64,000 nucleotides of DNA, taken from assembly GCF_029893105.1 (NCBI RefSeq), contig NZ_JARXWG010000005.1:62001-126000 (forward strand). The letters are read 5' to 3'. Position numbers and translations under genes: made by a program. The stretch's first letter is position 1. Every line of letters begins with the position of its first letter. Under the pieces are notes generated by a model, which worked only from the letters and a program-made list of their open reading frames with translations, ran no database searches and was not told the DNA's origin. Shown one piece after another: positions 8,622 to 17,724 of the stretch. The stretch comes from Parabacteroides sp. PF5-9 (GTDB taxonomy: Bacteria > Bacteroidota > Bacteroidia > Bacteroidales > Tannerellaceae).

Positions 8622-9963
8622 AGGAACGCCACCGCCGGAAACGGCGGCTGTTCCCGAAGTGCAACCATCCACACCGGAAGCGAAGAAAGAACCTCAAAAG
8701 CCGCCAAAAAAAGAACTTTCGATGGCAGAGAGGCAGAAGCGTAAAAAGATGCTGATAATGCCGCTGTTCTTCCTGATTTTCGGTGGTGTCATGTGGCTGA
8801 TTTTCGCACCATCGGACAATGACGATAAAAATATTATCGGGCAATCGGGCTTTAACGCCGAACTGCCGATACCCAAAGACGAGGGCATTGTCGGGGATAA
8901 GCGCGATGCCTACGAGCGGGAAGCTATGCAGCAAAAGGAACAGGAACGGATGCGCTCTTTGCAGGATTTTTCAACTATGTTCGACCGGAACGAAGAACAA
9001 AAGCCGGAAGAATCCAAACAGCCGGAGTATTACGAAAATCCGTCTGTACGGCAATCAAAACCTGTAAATAACCTGCAAGCCTCCGCAAATGCCTATCAGG
9101 ACATAAATAAGCAGTTGGGAGAATGGTACGAAGAACCTGCCGGGAAGAGCGCACAGGAACTCGCTGTCGAGGAACGTATGAATGAACTCGAACGCAAACT
9201 GGAAGAAGCCGAAGCACGGAAAGCCGCTGAGGACGAACAAACGGCACTACTGGAAAAATCCTATGCGATGGCGGCGAGGTATATGCCGCCACAGACGGGG
9301 CACGACGAAAACAGCAATGCTGCTCCCTCTACGAAAGACAAGGTAAATGTTCAACCTGTAAAGCAGGTGCGGCACAATGTAGTTTCGCTACTGGCCGCGC
9401 CGATGTCGGACGATGAGTTTATAGAATCGTTCAGCCAGCCCCGCAATATGGGATTTTTCACTGCCGCCGGAAACGAGGGAGTGAAAGATAAAAACAGCAT
9501 CCGTGCCTGTGTAAACCAGACCGTAACACTGACAAGCGGACGGGAGGTACAAATCAGGCTGTTAGAACCGATGCAGGCAGGAAATATCCTTATCCCTGCA
9601 AACAGCCTTATCACAGGCTCATGCAAAATTGCGGGTGAACGGCTCGATATAGCGATTAACTCCATTCAGTACGCCGGAAACATTATTCCAGTTGAAATAT
9701 CGGTGTACGACACGGACGGTCAGCGGGGTATTTTCATTCCCAATTCGGACGAAGTAAAAGCGGTGAAAGAAGTTGCCTCTACACTGGCATCGTCAGCCGG
9801 GACAAGCATTATGATTTCGGACGATGCGGGTTCGCAGCTTGCCGCCGATATGGGAAAGGGACTGATACAGGGAGCATCGCAGTATGTGAGCAAGAAAATG
9901 AGCGTGGTTAAGGTTACGCTGAAAGCGAACCACCGCTTACTGCTCCTGCCTAAAGAGAATTAA
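8599..9963 (+). CDS. traM: TraM, VirB10-like envelope-spanning protein
   Basis: The 454-residue protein has a Pro- and Lys-rich cytoplasmic start, a single membrane segment near residues 50-70, a long Glu-rich periplasmic coiled coil (about residues 105-225) and a compact conserved C-terminal domain. The latter includes VNQTVTLTSGREVQIRL and NILIPANSLITGSC, typical of VirB10/TraM. It should link the inner-membrane ATPases to the outer-membrane TraN ring. It overlaps traL and ends 46 bases before traN. Confidence 0.93.
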   Translation: MEQENLNRGTPPPETAAVPEVQPSTPEAKKEPQKPPKKELSMAERQKRKKMLIMPLFFLIFGGVMWLIFAPSDNDDKNIIGQSGFNAELPIPKDEGIVGDKRDAYEREAMQQKEQERMRSLQDFSTMFDRNEEQKPEESKQPEYYENPSVRQSKPVNNLQASANAYQDINKQLGEWYEEPAGKSAQELAVEERMNELERKLEEAEARKAAEDEQTALLEKSYAMAARYMPPQTGHDENSNAAPSTKDKVNVQPVKQVRHNVVSLLAAPMSDDEFIESFSQPRNMGFFTAAGNEGVKDKNSIRACVNQTVTLTSGREVQIRLLEPMQAGNILIPANSLITGSCKIAGERLDIAINSIQYAGNIIPVEISVYDTDGQRGIFIPNSDEVKAVKEVASTLASSAGTSIMISDDAGSQLAADMGKGLIQGASQYVSKKMSVVKVTLKANHRLLLLPKEN

Positions 9964-10009
9964 TAACACCACTAAAAAATCAATGTTTAACGAATTAAAA
10001 ATTAAAAGT

Positions 10010-10963
10010 ATGAAACGAATCTTTTTGATGCTCACCCTTGCGGTGAGCGTATTTACAGTGAGCGCACAGGAAGTAACCGAAGAAACGGCTACCGTAACAC
10101 AGACCAAGCCCACAACAGGCGACTACTATCAGGGCTTTACCCGCCCGCTGACCTTTGACCGGATGATACCGCCTTATGCGTTGGAAGTAACATTCAATAA
10201 AACCGTTCACGTTATTTTCCCTGCACCGATCAGGTATGTCGATTTAGGGTCGGCAGATCTTCTCGCGGCGAAAGCGGACGGAACGGAAAACGTGTTGAGA
10301 GTGAAGGCATCTTTGCGGGATTTCAGCCGGGAGAGTAATCTGTCCGTCATTACAGAAGATGGAAATTACTATACGTTCAATGTAAAATATGCGGACGAAC
10401 CCGTCAAGCTGTCCGTTGAAATGACCGACTTCCTGCACGATGGGGAGGCGATGAACCGTCCGAACAATGCCCTTGCCGTCTATATGCAGGAGTTGGGGCA
10501 GGAATCGCCCTTACTTGTCAAGCTGATTATGCAGTCCATCTACAAAAACAATGACAGGGAAATTAAGCATTTAGGCAGTAAGCGTTTCGGCATACAGCAC
10601 ACGCTCAAAGGAGTTTATACCCATAACGGGCTGTTGTATTTCCACCTGCAACTGAAAAACTCGTCCAATGTGCCGTTCAATATAGATTTTATCACGTTCA
10701 AAATCGTGGATAAGAAAGTAGCCAAGCGTACCGCTATTCAGGAACAGGTGATCTGGCCACTCCGCGCCTATAATAATTTGATGGTAATAGGCGGTAAACG
10801 CACGGAGCGAATGATTTTCACCCTGCCGAAATTTACGATACCCGATGATAAAATGCTTGTTATCGAACTGAATGAGCAGGAGGGCGGTCGCCATCAGCGG
10901 TTCACGGTCGATAATGCCGATCTGGTGCGGGCAAAGGTTATTAACGAACTGAAAGTGAAATAA
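10010..10963 (+). CDS. traN: TraN, VirB9-like periplasmic/outer-membrane protein
   Basis: I chose the ATG at 10010 because it directly begins a signal peptide (MKRIFLMLTLAVSVFTVSAQ); an in-frame ATG at 9983 adds nine residues and directly follows the leader motif CCACTAAAAAATC, so it is a real alternative. The 317-residue product is beta-rich, with LEVTFNKTVHVIFPAPIRYVD typical of TraN. It is the VirB9 counterpart that pairs with TraM in the outer core complex. Confidence 0.92.
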   Translation: MKRIFLMLTLAVSVFTVSAQEVTEETATVTQTKPTTGDYYQGFTRPLTFDRMIPPYALEVTFNKTVHVIFPAPIRYVDLGSADLLAAKADGTENVLRVKASLRDFSRESNLSVITEDGNYYTFNVKYADEPVKLSVEMTDFLHDGEAMNRPNNALAVYMQELGQESPLLVKLIMQSIYKNNDREIKHLGSKRFGIQHTLKGVYTHNGLLYFHLQLKNSSNVPFNIDFITFKIVDKKVAKRTAIQEQVIWPLRAYNNLMVIGGKRTERMIFTLPKFTIPDDKMLVIELNEQEGGRHQRFTVDNADLVRAKVINELKVK

Positions 10964-11004
10964 AAGTCGCAGACTTTTTTATTAACACATAGACGATAAA
11001 AATC

Positions 11005-11586
11005 ATGAATAGAATAATAGTGTTAGTGGTTGTGCTGTGCTTCGCCCTTTCGGGCGTGGCACACGCACAACGTCAGCTACCGGGTATGCGGGGCATACAG
11101 GTAACAGGCGGAATGGTGGACGGTATATATTCGTCCGCATTGGATAATGAAGCCGGATATTACTTCGGTATAGCGATGGCGACCTATGCGAAAAAAGGGA
11201 ATAAGTGGGTGTTTGCTGCGGAGTTTATGGAACGGTACTACCCGTACCGGACGATCCGCATTCCGGTTTCGCAATTTACCGCTGAAGGCGGTTACTATCT
11301 GAAAATTCTGTCTGATCCGTCAAAGACCTTTTTGCTCTCGTTGGGAGGCTCTGCCCTTGTAGGCTATGAAACATCGAATTGGGGTGAAAAGACCTTGTAC
11401 GATGGTTCTACGCTCCGGCACAAAGACGCATTTATTTACGGCGGGGCTATCACACTGGAACTGGAAACCTATCTGAACGACCGTATTGTATTGCTCCTGA
11501 CAGGGCGTGAACGCATCCTTTGGGGCAACTCTACGGGGCATTTTCATACGCAGTTCGGTATTGGGCTGAAATTTATAATCAACTAA
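11005..11586 (+). CDS. traO: TraO, outer-membrane beta-barrel-like protein
   Basis: The 193-residue product has a signal peptide ending in GVAHAQ. The body alternates short beta segments with Gly and aromatic girdle residues (GYYFGIAMATYAKKGNKWVFAAEF) and ends in an aromatic/hydrophobic strand (FGIGLKFIIN), as outer-membrane barrels do. It matches TraO in size and order. It is encoded 41 bases after traN. Confidence 0.9.
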   Translation: MNRIIVLVVVLCFALSGVAHAQRQLPGMRGIQVTGGMVDGIYSSALDNEAGYYFGIAMATYAKKGNKWVFAAEFMERYYPYRTIRIPVSQFTAEGGYYLKILSDPSKTFLLSLGGSALVGYETSNWGEKTLYDGSTLRHKDAFIYGGAITLELETYLNDRIVLLLTGRERILWGNSTGHFHTQFGIGLKFIIN

Positions 11587-11599
11587 AAAACAAAATACG

Positions 11600-12055
11600 A
11601 TGAAAAAAATAAAGAGTTTTTTCGGGATAACAGCCGGGCTGGTAGCGATAATGCTACAGGTCTTAGCCTGTAACGACGATATGGATATTAATAAGGTTTA
11701 CCCATTTGATCTGGTTTGTATGCCGGTTCAGAAAAAAATCGTTCAGGGCGAGGTGGCGGAAATCCGTTGCCAGATCGTAAAGGAAGGAGATTATCAGGAC
11801 ACCAAGTTTTTTATCCGCTACTTTCAGCCTGACGGCGTGGGCGAACTTCGACTGGACGATGGGCGGGTATTGCTGCCAAACGACCTTTACCCGTTGAAAA
11901 AAGAAATGTTCCGAATGTATTATACTTCGCATTGTACCGACCAACAGGTAATAGATGTGTATATCGAAGATAATCACGGACAGGTGATACAAAAAACTTT
12001 CTCGTTTCAGAATGACAAGGGAGAGGACGAAACGGAAGATGATGATAATTTGTAG
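11600..12055 (+). CDS. traQ: TraQ, DUF3872 lipoprotein-like protein
   Basis: The 151-residue product starts with a hydrophobic segment ending in LQVLAC, a lipobox-like cysteine at about residue 24, so it is probably a lipoprotein. The rest is an Ig-like beta-rich domain with EVAEIRCQIVKEGDY and FFIRYFQPDGVGEL, as in DUF3872/TraQ. Its acidic tail (DDE-rich) is the operon end. In CTnDOT a CHC2-type primase gene, TraP, lies between TraO and TraQ; here only 13 bases separate them, so TraP is absent from the expected place. Confidence 0.85.
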   Translation: MKKIKSFFGITAGLVAIMLQVLACNDDMDINKVYPFDLVCMPVQKKIVQGEVAEIRCQIVKEGDYQDTKFFIRYFQPDGVGELRLDDGRVLLPNDLYPLKKEMFRMYYTSHCTDQQVIDVYIEDNHGQVIQKTFSFQNDKGEDETEDDDNL

Positions 12056-12157
12056 CTATATCGTGTTCAACGTCCTTTGCTGGCTATGTATAACCCGGTC
12101 GTTGATGAATGCCCCGACAGACGTAGAGCTGTGGGGAGAGGAAATAGACTAATAGGA

Positions 12158-12183
12158 AAGCACCCGGAGTATTTCGGGTGCTT
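12158..12183 (+). terminator. Hairpin after the tra operon
   Basis: AAGCACCCG (12158-12166) pairs with CGGGTGCTT (12175-12183), with one extra base near the loop. A weak T-rich stretch follows. It is 100 bases after traQ and 20 bases before the peptidase gene, so it probably ends or attenuates the tra transcript. Confidence 0.55.
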
Positions 12184-12202
12184 ACTTTCATTCAAACAGA
12201 CT

Positions 12203-12796
12203 ATGAAATATATACTAATATTCTTTATCACCTTGTCGTATTTACCCGCATCAGGGCAGCCGGGCGATTCACTAAACAGGAAACCGGAGATAGGAAAATG
12301 TATGGAGCAGGCTCATTCCGTATCGGAATTTCAGAGGGTAGCGGATTCGTTGCAAATGAGCATTGACGAGCTATGCGACTATCCTGTGATTTTTCCGATT
12401 AAGAAGTCACAGCGTATTTCATCGGGCTTCGGTATGCGGTATCATCCAATTTACAGGGTGCGGAAATTCCATACAGGGATTGATATATCAAGCACGAAAG
12501 GTATTCCCGTGTATGCCACAGGTAACGGTATGGTAATTCGTAAGGGGTATTGTTCGGGGTATGGAAACTTTGTAGAAATTCAACACGCAGGCGGTTTTCG
12601 TTCATTTTATGCTCATTTAAGTAGGACAATGGTAAATGTAGGCGATTCGGTAGAGATAGCCCGACAAATTGCTTGTGTGGGTAATACCGGAATATCAACA
12701 GGTAGCCATCTACATTATGAGGTAAGGAAAGGAAAACGCTACCTGAATCCGACCGGATGGTGCTATTGTTTGTTTGAAATATTGAAAAACAAGTGA
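12203..12796 (+). CDS. M23-family peptidoglycan peptidase
   Basis: The start at 12203 gives a 197-residue exported protein with a signal peptide (MKYILIFFITLSYLPASGQ). A longer frame from 12077 is unlikely because it would run through the upstream hairpin. The M23/LytM domain is complete: GFGMRYHP, FHTGIDIS (H and D zinc ligands) and the HLHYEV end motif. It should cut cell-wall cross-links and open a path for the transfer channel, the role that lysozyme-like enzymes play in related elements. Confidence 0.9.
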   Translation: MKYILIFFITLSYLPASGQPGDSLNRKPEIGKCMEQAHSVSEFQRVADSLQMSIDELCDYPVIFPIKKSQRISSGFGMRYHPIYRVRKFHTGIDISSTKGIPVYATGNGMVIRKGYCSGYGNFVEIQHAGGFRSFYAHLSRTMVNVGDSVEIARQIACVGNTGISTGSHLHYEVRKGKRYLNPTGWCYCLFEILKNK

Positions 12797-12861
12797 TTAT
12801 ACTTTGTGCTGTTTTGAAAATATGTATATTTACAACCATCTTAAATAAAAATCAGGGCATT

Positions 12862-13314
12862 ATGAACTATATCGAATCAAATTTACAACCCGGAGAAGAG
12901 ATAAAATATGTTGCAAAGCTGCACTTCTTCCTGTTTCTGCAACCGATAATACTACTGCTTATTGGGGCTTTACTTGCTTCAAGTCCTAAAGAAATATCAG
13001 CTATGACCCACTATGCTGGGTTGCTGATTTTGTTTTTCGGGATTGTGTCGCTTGTACAAAGGCTACTTGTAAAAATAGGTTCGGCTTACGCCGTAACTAA
13101 TAAACGGGTGGTTCTTAAAACAGGTGTTATCAGTCGCAGGGCGGTAGATTTGGTACTGGCAAAGTGTGAGGGTCTGCACATAAAACAGAGTATTTTAGGC
13201 AGGATGTTCAACTTTGGAACGATTACGGTTACTACCGGAGGTGTTACAAGTTCATATCCGTTTATAGCTGATCCGCTCGCTTTCAGAAGGGAAATTAATA
13301 CACAGATAGGGTAG
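12862..13314 (+). CDS. YdbS-like PH-domain (bPH2) membrane protein
   Basis: The ATG at 12862 gives 150 residues; the upstream 23 codons of the frame look non-coding. Two adjacent membrane segments (about residues 22-42 and 50-70) are followed by a bacterial PH domain with YAVTNKRVVLKTGVISRRAVDLVLAKCEGLHIKQ. This is the bPH2 pattern. It is a single gene between the peptidase and a bidirectional terminator. Its job in the element is unknown. Confidence 0.82.
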   Translation: MNYIESNLQPGEEIKYVAKLHFFLFLQPIILLLIGALLASSPKEISAMTHYAGLLILFFGIVSLVQRLLVKIGSAYAVTNKRVVLKTGVISRRAVDLVLAKCEGLHIKQSILGRMFNFGTITVTTGGVTSSYPFIADPLAFRREINTQIG

Positions 13315-13321
13315 CAAAATA

Positions 13322-13353
13322 AAAAATCCGATGGAAACGATCATCGGATTTTT
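13322..13353. terminator. Bidirectional terminator
   Basis: A perfect 12-bp stem (13322-13333 with 13342-13353, core AATCCGATG/CATCGGATT) with an 8-base loop, an A-run before and a T-run after. It serves the converging PH-domain and cation-efflux genes. Confidence 0.85.
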
Positions 13354-13368
13354 ATTATATCAAAGTAT

Positions 13369-14163
13369 TTAGCGAGATAGCTTAAGGATTCTTATTGCCC
13401 CTCTGATAACAATTAAAAATATAATAACCCCAATAATCAAGTCTGGAATATTATTATTGAACCACCAAACAAGTAATCCGGCTACAATGACCCCCACGTT
13501 TATTATAACATCATTTGCCGAAAAAATTATGCTCGCTCGCATATGAGCATCTTTACTTTGAGTTCTATGCAATAACCACAAACAAATAGAATTAGCAATC
13601 AGGGCGAGCATGGAAATTCCAATCATCGCCTGAAAATTAGGCATCATTTCAAGACCGAGGAATCGGCGTATAACCTCCGATAAGCCAACAAGAGCGAGTA
13701 AAATTTGTAAAACTCCACTTAGTAATGCTACTTTCTTTTTACGTGAAACAATAGCACCGACAACTAACAAACTCATACCATAAACTAAAGCGTCAGCCAA
13801 CATATCGAGACTATCGGCAATCAAGCCCATAGATTTGGAGAATATCCCGGTTATCATTTCGATTAGGAAGAAACCAAAATTAATAGCAAGGACTACCCAA
13901 AGAACTTTCCTTTGCGTTGAATCTTCATCGGTCGATATAAGAGTTTCTACCTCTTTCGAATGGGTAAGGTGCGAACCAAGATTAAGGGAGGCTAATTCAT
14001 TTGCGATTTTCTCTGAATCGCCATTGTGAAAAACGTTTAGCGTTCGTTCTGCGAGATTAAATTCCAATTTAAGAATAGAACTATCATCCTGCAATTTCAT
14101 CCGTATTAAGTTTTCCTCACACGGACAATCCATTTTATCAACTCGAAATGTAATTTGTTTCAT
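13369..14163 (-). CDS. Cation-efflux (CDF-like) transporter with N-terminal metal-binding domain
   Basis: The start at 14163 gives 264 residues beginning MKQITFRVDKMDCPCEENLIR, an HMA-like ferredoxin fold with an unusual CPC pair in the metal loop (residues about 12-16). From residue 80 come about six membrane segments with the CDF signature region SKSMGLIADSLDMLADALVYG, holding paired Asp residues for metal transport. It should export a divalent metal; which one is not readable. A -7 box (TAAATTTG) ends only five bases before this ATG, so the mRNA may be nearly leaderless. It is the only minus-strand gene between the tra and RIT parts. Confidence 0.82.
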   Translation of the reverse strand: MKQITFRVDKMDCPCEENLIRMKLQDDSSILKLEFNLAERTLNVFHNGDSEKIANELASLNLGSHLTHSKEVETLISTDEDSTQRKVLWVVLAINFGFFLIEMITGIFSKSMGLIADSLDMLADALVYGMSLLVVGAIVSRKKKVALLSGVLQILLALVGLSEVIRRFLGLEMMPNFQAMIGISMLALIANSICLWLLHRTQSKDAHMRASIIFSANDVIINVGVIVAGLLVWWFNNNIPDLIIGVIIFLIVIRGAIRILKLSR

Positions 14164-14168
14164 AGCTG

Positions 14169-14176
14169 CAAATTTA
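14169..14176 (-). promoter_or_regulatory. -7 box for the cation-efflux gene
   Basis: TAAATTTG on the minus strand fits the Bacteroidetes TAnnTTTG box. Its distance to the ATG at 14163 implies a leaderless or near-leaderless transcript. Confidence 0.45.
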
Positions 14177-14277
14177 CACACATTTCTTCTAATAGATATT
14201 ATTATACAGCGATAAATGACAAACAAGCTGCAATGTCGGCTTTTTGCTTCTTTTATCCAAATGTTTGGATAAAGTAA

Positions 14278-14300
14278 CTTATCAAAACTTATTTATTATC
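14278..14300 (+). repeat. RIT left inverted end
   Basis: Starts CTTATCAAAACTTATTTATT and is the exact reverse complement of 17725-17747. Confidence 0.9.
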
Positions 14301-14398
14301 AAAACTTTACCTATAATAAGTTGTAATATACGCATATAGCTGTTGCGAGTTTGGATAAAAATTGCATATTGTCCATTTCATTAAAATCATATAGTGTT

Positions 14399-15628
14399 AT
14401 GGACATGTCAAATCTTAAACTCAAACAACATTTGTTGATGGATTATTTATCCAAAGTAGGTTACTGCGCCAATAAACGGCGTAGTATTGAAAAATGTATC
14501 GAACTGGTTCTGATTAAAGGTAGCTCTTCCAGTATTACCTCTTATGAAGATTTATTTTTTCAAGAAGTGAAAGAGCAAGGCTATACTCCCGAAGATTATC
14601 GTTTTAAGTCCCTAAGAACGAACCTAGGGCAACTGAAAAATTTTGATTTATACGATAAATATCCTGATGGCAATTACACTGGATTTATTTACACTACAAA
14701 TGGCTTTGATAATCTCAATGACTATTACAAATCATTGGCTATATACCATTTAGAGAATGGTACGCGTAACGGAAAACGCAAAAACACAGTTAGGGTAGAG
14801 TATCTTTCAGCAATTCTATTTTACAAACATTTTCAAGATAATGGAGCGGAAGTATTGGAAAAAGCTACATCTAAAATGATTTGTTCTTTTTTTCATGATG
14901 GTGTTAAGCAAATCAGAGGGGTTGGTTATTTAGGTCATATAAGAGCATTAATGAAAACTCTTAAATTGCGTGAACCAAAAGTGGCTGATTATATACTCAA
15001 CTTTTTACCCAAAATACCAAAGGCATACAAAAATTTGGAATTTCTTTCAAAAGATGAATCTGACCGTATTCGGAAGTGTCTTGAAAATCCTGACAATACA
15101 TTGTCCTTAAAAGAGCGTACAATAGGATGGCTTTTGTATTTTTATGGACTGCGAGGCGCTGACATAACGGCTATGTGTTTTGACAATATAGATTGGAGAA
15201 AAGACATGATCACTCTAATTCAATCAAAAACAGATTATCCTCTTACATTGCCTTTAAATGCAGTTACAGGAAATTCTCTTTTTGATTATATCACTACCGA
15301 AAGGGCTGAATCTGATATTAAAACGATATTTGTCCCCCAGAAAAATCCAAATGCACCATACAAGAAGATTGCTTATATTGTCCAGAAAATCTTCAGATGT
15401 GCGCATGTCAGAGATAAAGGAGGAAGCAAAGGAGTCCGTCTTTTTCGCCATCATTTTGTGACTTATCTCCTTTCGTGTGGCGTTGAATGTTCAGTCGTGT
15501 CATCTCTGACCGGACACATATCTCCCGAGTCTCTCAAGTTTTATGCAGATGCCGACTATGAGCATCTCAAGGAATGCTCTCTTGATATATCTTCTTACAT
15601 CGTACCCTCTAATCTTTTCGACTTATGA
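14399..15628 (+). CDS. RIT recombinase 1, tyrosine site-specific recombinase
   Basis: The ATG at 14399 gives 409 residues; a TTG at 14351 would add 16 but lies inside the inner end repeat. The N-terminal half is a core-binding domain. The catalytic domain shows the Arg I region YFYGLRGADITAM, a box II RLFRHHFVTYLL, the STLTGH-like SSLTGHIS and the nucleophile region LKFYADADY. It is the first of the trio and ends in ATGA shared with recombinase 2. In RIT elements all three proteins are thought to act together. Confidence 0.88.
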   Translation: MDMSNLKLKQHLLMDYLSKVGYCANKRRSIEKCIELVLIKGSSSSITSYEDLFFQEVKEQGYTPEDYRFKSLRTNLGQLKNFDLYDKYPDGNYTGFIYTTNGFDNLNDYYKSLAIYHLENGTRNGKRKNTVRVEYLSAILFYKHFQDNGAEVLEKATSKMICSFFHDGVKQIRGVGYLGHIRALMKTLKLREPKVADYILNFLPKIPKAYKNLEFLSKDESDRIRKCLENPDNTLSLKERTIGWLLYFYGLRGADITAMCFDNIDWRKDMITLIQSKTDYPLTLPLNAVTGNSLFDYITTERAESDIKTIFVPQKNPNAPYKKIAYIVQKIFRCAHVRDKGGSKGVRLFRHHFVTYLLSCGVECSVVSSLTGHISPESLKFYADADYEHLKECSLDISSYIVPSNLFDL

Positions 15629-16605
15629 CATATCCATTCAAATCCAAACTATCTTCAAAGTTTGAAGAATTTGCAGCTATTTGCATTGCGTCCGGTCGAT
15701 GGAATAAGACCTATGACTACAACCTGCATCACTTCGACAAATACATCGCAGCTAACTACCCCTCTTGTGAAAAATTGACAATGGAGATGCTGGACTGGTG
15801 CAAACGCAGAGAAACGGAAAGGAACAATACTTGTATATCAAGGACTACACCTGTCCGAAACTTCCTTAAATATGCTAACAAGAAAGGCTGGTCAACCTTA
15901 AATCCTTTGCCTTTGCCCACTTTTGAAGCCAGCTCTTATATGCCACACTTTTTTACACAGGGCGAACTTTCTGCATTTTTTAAGGAATGTGACTCTTATG
16001 TAATACGATCATATCAAGAACACAGACAAATAACCACCTTATTGAATCGATTACAACTTCCTGTTTACTTTCGTATGCTATACAGCTCTGGGATGCGTAC
16101 ATGTGAAGTCCGGTGGCTAAAATGTTCTAATGTCAATTTCAAGTCTGGCGTCGTAAAAATCATAAAATCTAAAAGTATAGATGAACATAACATTGTTCTT
16201 CATGATTCTATGTTACAATTACTTCAACATTACAACCAAGCTATGGAGAAAGTTATGCCTAATCGGATTTATCTTTTTCCTGATAAGAATGATGAACCGC
16301 ATAGGGTACGTTGGGGATGCACTTTCTTTAGAAAGATATGGTCTAAAGTTAGCAATGAAAAGGCTGTTGAATATGATTTACGCAGTTTGTATGCCGTCTC
16401 CAATATTTCTAAATGGGAAAATCATGGATACGAATTGAGCGGCAAACTCTTGTTCCTTTCCCGTAGCATGGGGCACAGAAATATACAAAGTACTTTTGGC
16501 TATTTTCATCTTACCCCGATGCTTACGGATAAACTTAAATGCAATTGCTCTAAAAAATTTAGTGAATTATTACCTCAAAAGCCAGAATATAATGAAAACA
16601 TCTAA
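15625..16605 (+). CDS. RIT recombinase 2, tyrosine site-specific recombinase
   Basis: The product has 326 residues and overlaps recombinase 1 by four bases. The catalytic domain shows YSSGMRTCEVRWLKC (Arg I), SRSMGHRNIQST and the tyrosine segment FGYFHLTPML. Box II reads YDLRSLYAVSN, where the usual first histidine is replaced by tyrosine, so its chemistry may be weaker or need a partner. Its 3' end overlaps recombinase 3 by 14 bases. Confidence 0.85.
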   Translation: MTYPFKSKLSSKFEEFAAICIASGRWNKTYDYNLHHFDKYIAANYPSCEKLTMEMLDWCKRRETERNNTCISRTTPVRNFLKYANKKGWSTLNPLPLPTFEASSYMPHFFTQGELSAFFKECDSYVIRSYQEHRQITTLLNRLQLPVYFRMLYSSGMRTCEVRWLKCSNVNFKSGVVKIIKSKSIDEHNIVLHDSMLQLLQHYNQAMEKVMPNRIYLFPDKNDEPHRVRWGCTFFRKIWSKVSNEKAVEYDLRSLYAVSNISKWENHGYELSGKLLFLSRSMGHRNIQSTFGYFHLTPMLTDKLKCNCSKKFSELLPQKPEYNENI

Positions 16606-17653
16606 ATCAAGTGGCGCATTAGCCACTCAAAATCGTAAAATGGCAAAATTGATTTATGACTGGCACACCATATATGTGCCATCCGTAAAAACAACAAGTG
16701 AACACACATTACGTTCTTACAAACTGTCATTGTCCCTATTTCTCAGATACCTACAGTTAGAAAGAGGCATTACATCGTTAACCCTTACTCCGGAATGTTT
16801 CTCTGTTGAAGTCTTAACGCAATGGCAGATATGGTTGAAAAAAGAGCGACACGTCAGTGCAACAACTTGCAATATAAGAATGGCTGCTATTAAAAATCTG
16901 ACAAAATATATTAGTGGTCAGATGCCGGAGTATGCTTATATTTATATGGCAGTTTCGGAGTTTATAAAACCAATGCGGAAGGTAAAACGCATTGTACATG
17001 CTATGACACGGGATGCGGTAAAGGCTATTTTTGCAGTACCTGATACAACTACGAAAATAGGTTTACGGGATTTGACTCTAATGATGCTCAGCTATGGGGT
17101 TGCAGCGCGTCTGAACGAAATACTCTCTTTGACAGTCAAAGACATAGTACTTGACAACGTTAAAGACCCATATGTAATATTATGTGGAAAAGGAGGTGGT
17201 TTCAGGTCAATCTACTTGCATGATGACCTTGTCGAATGGTTAAGACTGTACCTTAGAGTTTTTCATGGCGATAAACCCAATAAAGATGCTTTATTGTTCT
17301 ATTCTCCATGCAAAGGATGTATGGGGAAATTGACACAACCGGCAATAGCGAAACGTCTCAGGTTGTATGCAGCCAAAGCACATGAAGCATGTCCTGATGT
17401 GCCTCTGGATCTACACAGCCACCTTTGGAGGCATAGTATGGCTACCCATTGGCGAGAAGATAATATCAATATTGTTGAGATAAAAGAACTTTTAGGACAT
17501 CGTAATCTCTCTACCACTATGATATACGAGGATGTAACTGAAGAACAGAAGAAAAAGGCGATTGATACACTGGAAGACACTATTACTAAATCTCAAGAAA
17601 AAAAATGGGGAAAGTTAGAAAATATGGAACTTCTTACTCTTGTAGGGCTTTAG
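16592..17653 (+). CDS. RIT recombinase 3, tyrosine site-specific recombinase
   Basis: The start at 16592 (353 residues) is chosen because it lies just upstream of the recombinase 2 stop, the coupling used by RIT trios. It has a SAM-like N-terminal core-binding domain, an Arg I region SYGVAARLNEILSL, a textbook box II HSHLWRHSMATH, LLGHRNLSTT and the tyrosine in MIYEDVT. It is the most canonical recombinase of the three. The stop is 72 bases before the right inverted end. Confidence 0.9.
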   Translation: MKTSKSSGALATQNRKMAKLIYDWHTIYVPSVKTTSEHTLRSYKLSLSLFLRYLQLERGITSLTLTPECFSVEVLTQWQIWLKKERHVSATTCNIRMAAIKNLTKYISGQMPEYAYIYMAVSEFIKPMRKVKRIVHAMTRDAVKAIFAVPDTTTKIGLRDLTLMMLSYGVAARLNEILSLTVKDIVLDNVKDPYVILCGKGGGFRSIYLHDDLVEWLRLYLRVFHGDKPNKDALLFYSPCKGCMGKLTQPAIAKRLRLYAAKAHEACPDVPLDLHSHLWRHSMATHWREDNINIVEIKELLGHRNLSTTMIYEDVTEEQKKKAIDTLEDTITKSQEKKWGKLENMELLTLVGL

Positions 17654-17724
17654 CCAATAAAATATTATCCAAACTATTATTTTGTAATATTCTGTTATAC
17701 AATAATATTGCAATGAATGGTTTG

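Noticed and set aside
12077-12202. N-terminal extension of the M23 peptidase
   Set aside because: It crosses the terminator hairpin at 12158-12183, and the ATG at 12203 begins a clear signal peptide.
14351-14398. TTG start extending RIT recombinase 1 by 16 residues
   Set aside because: It begins inside the inner end repeat; the ATG at 14399 is the simpler start.
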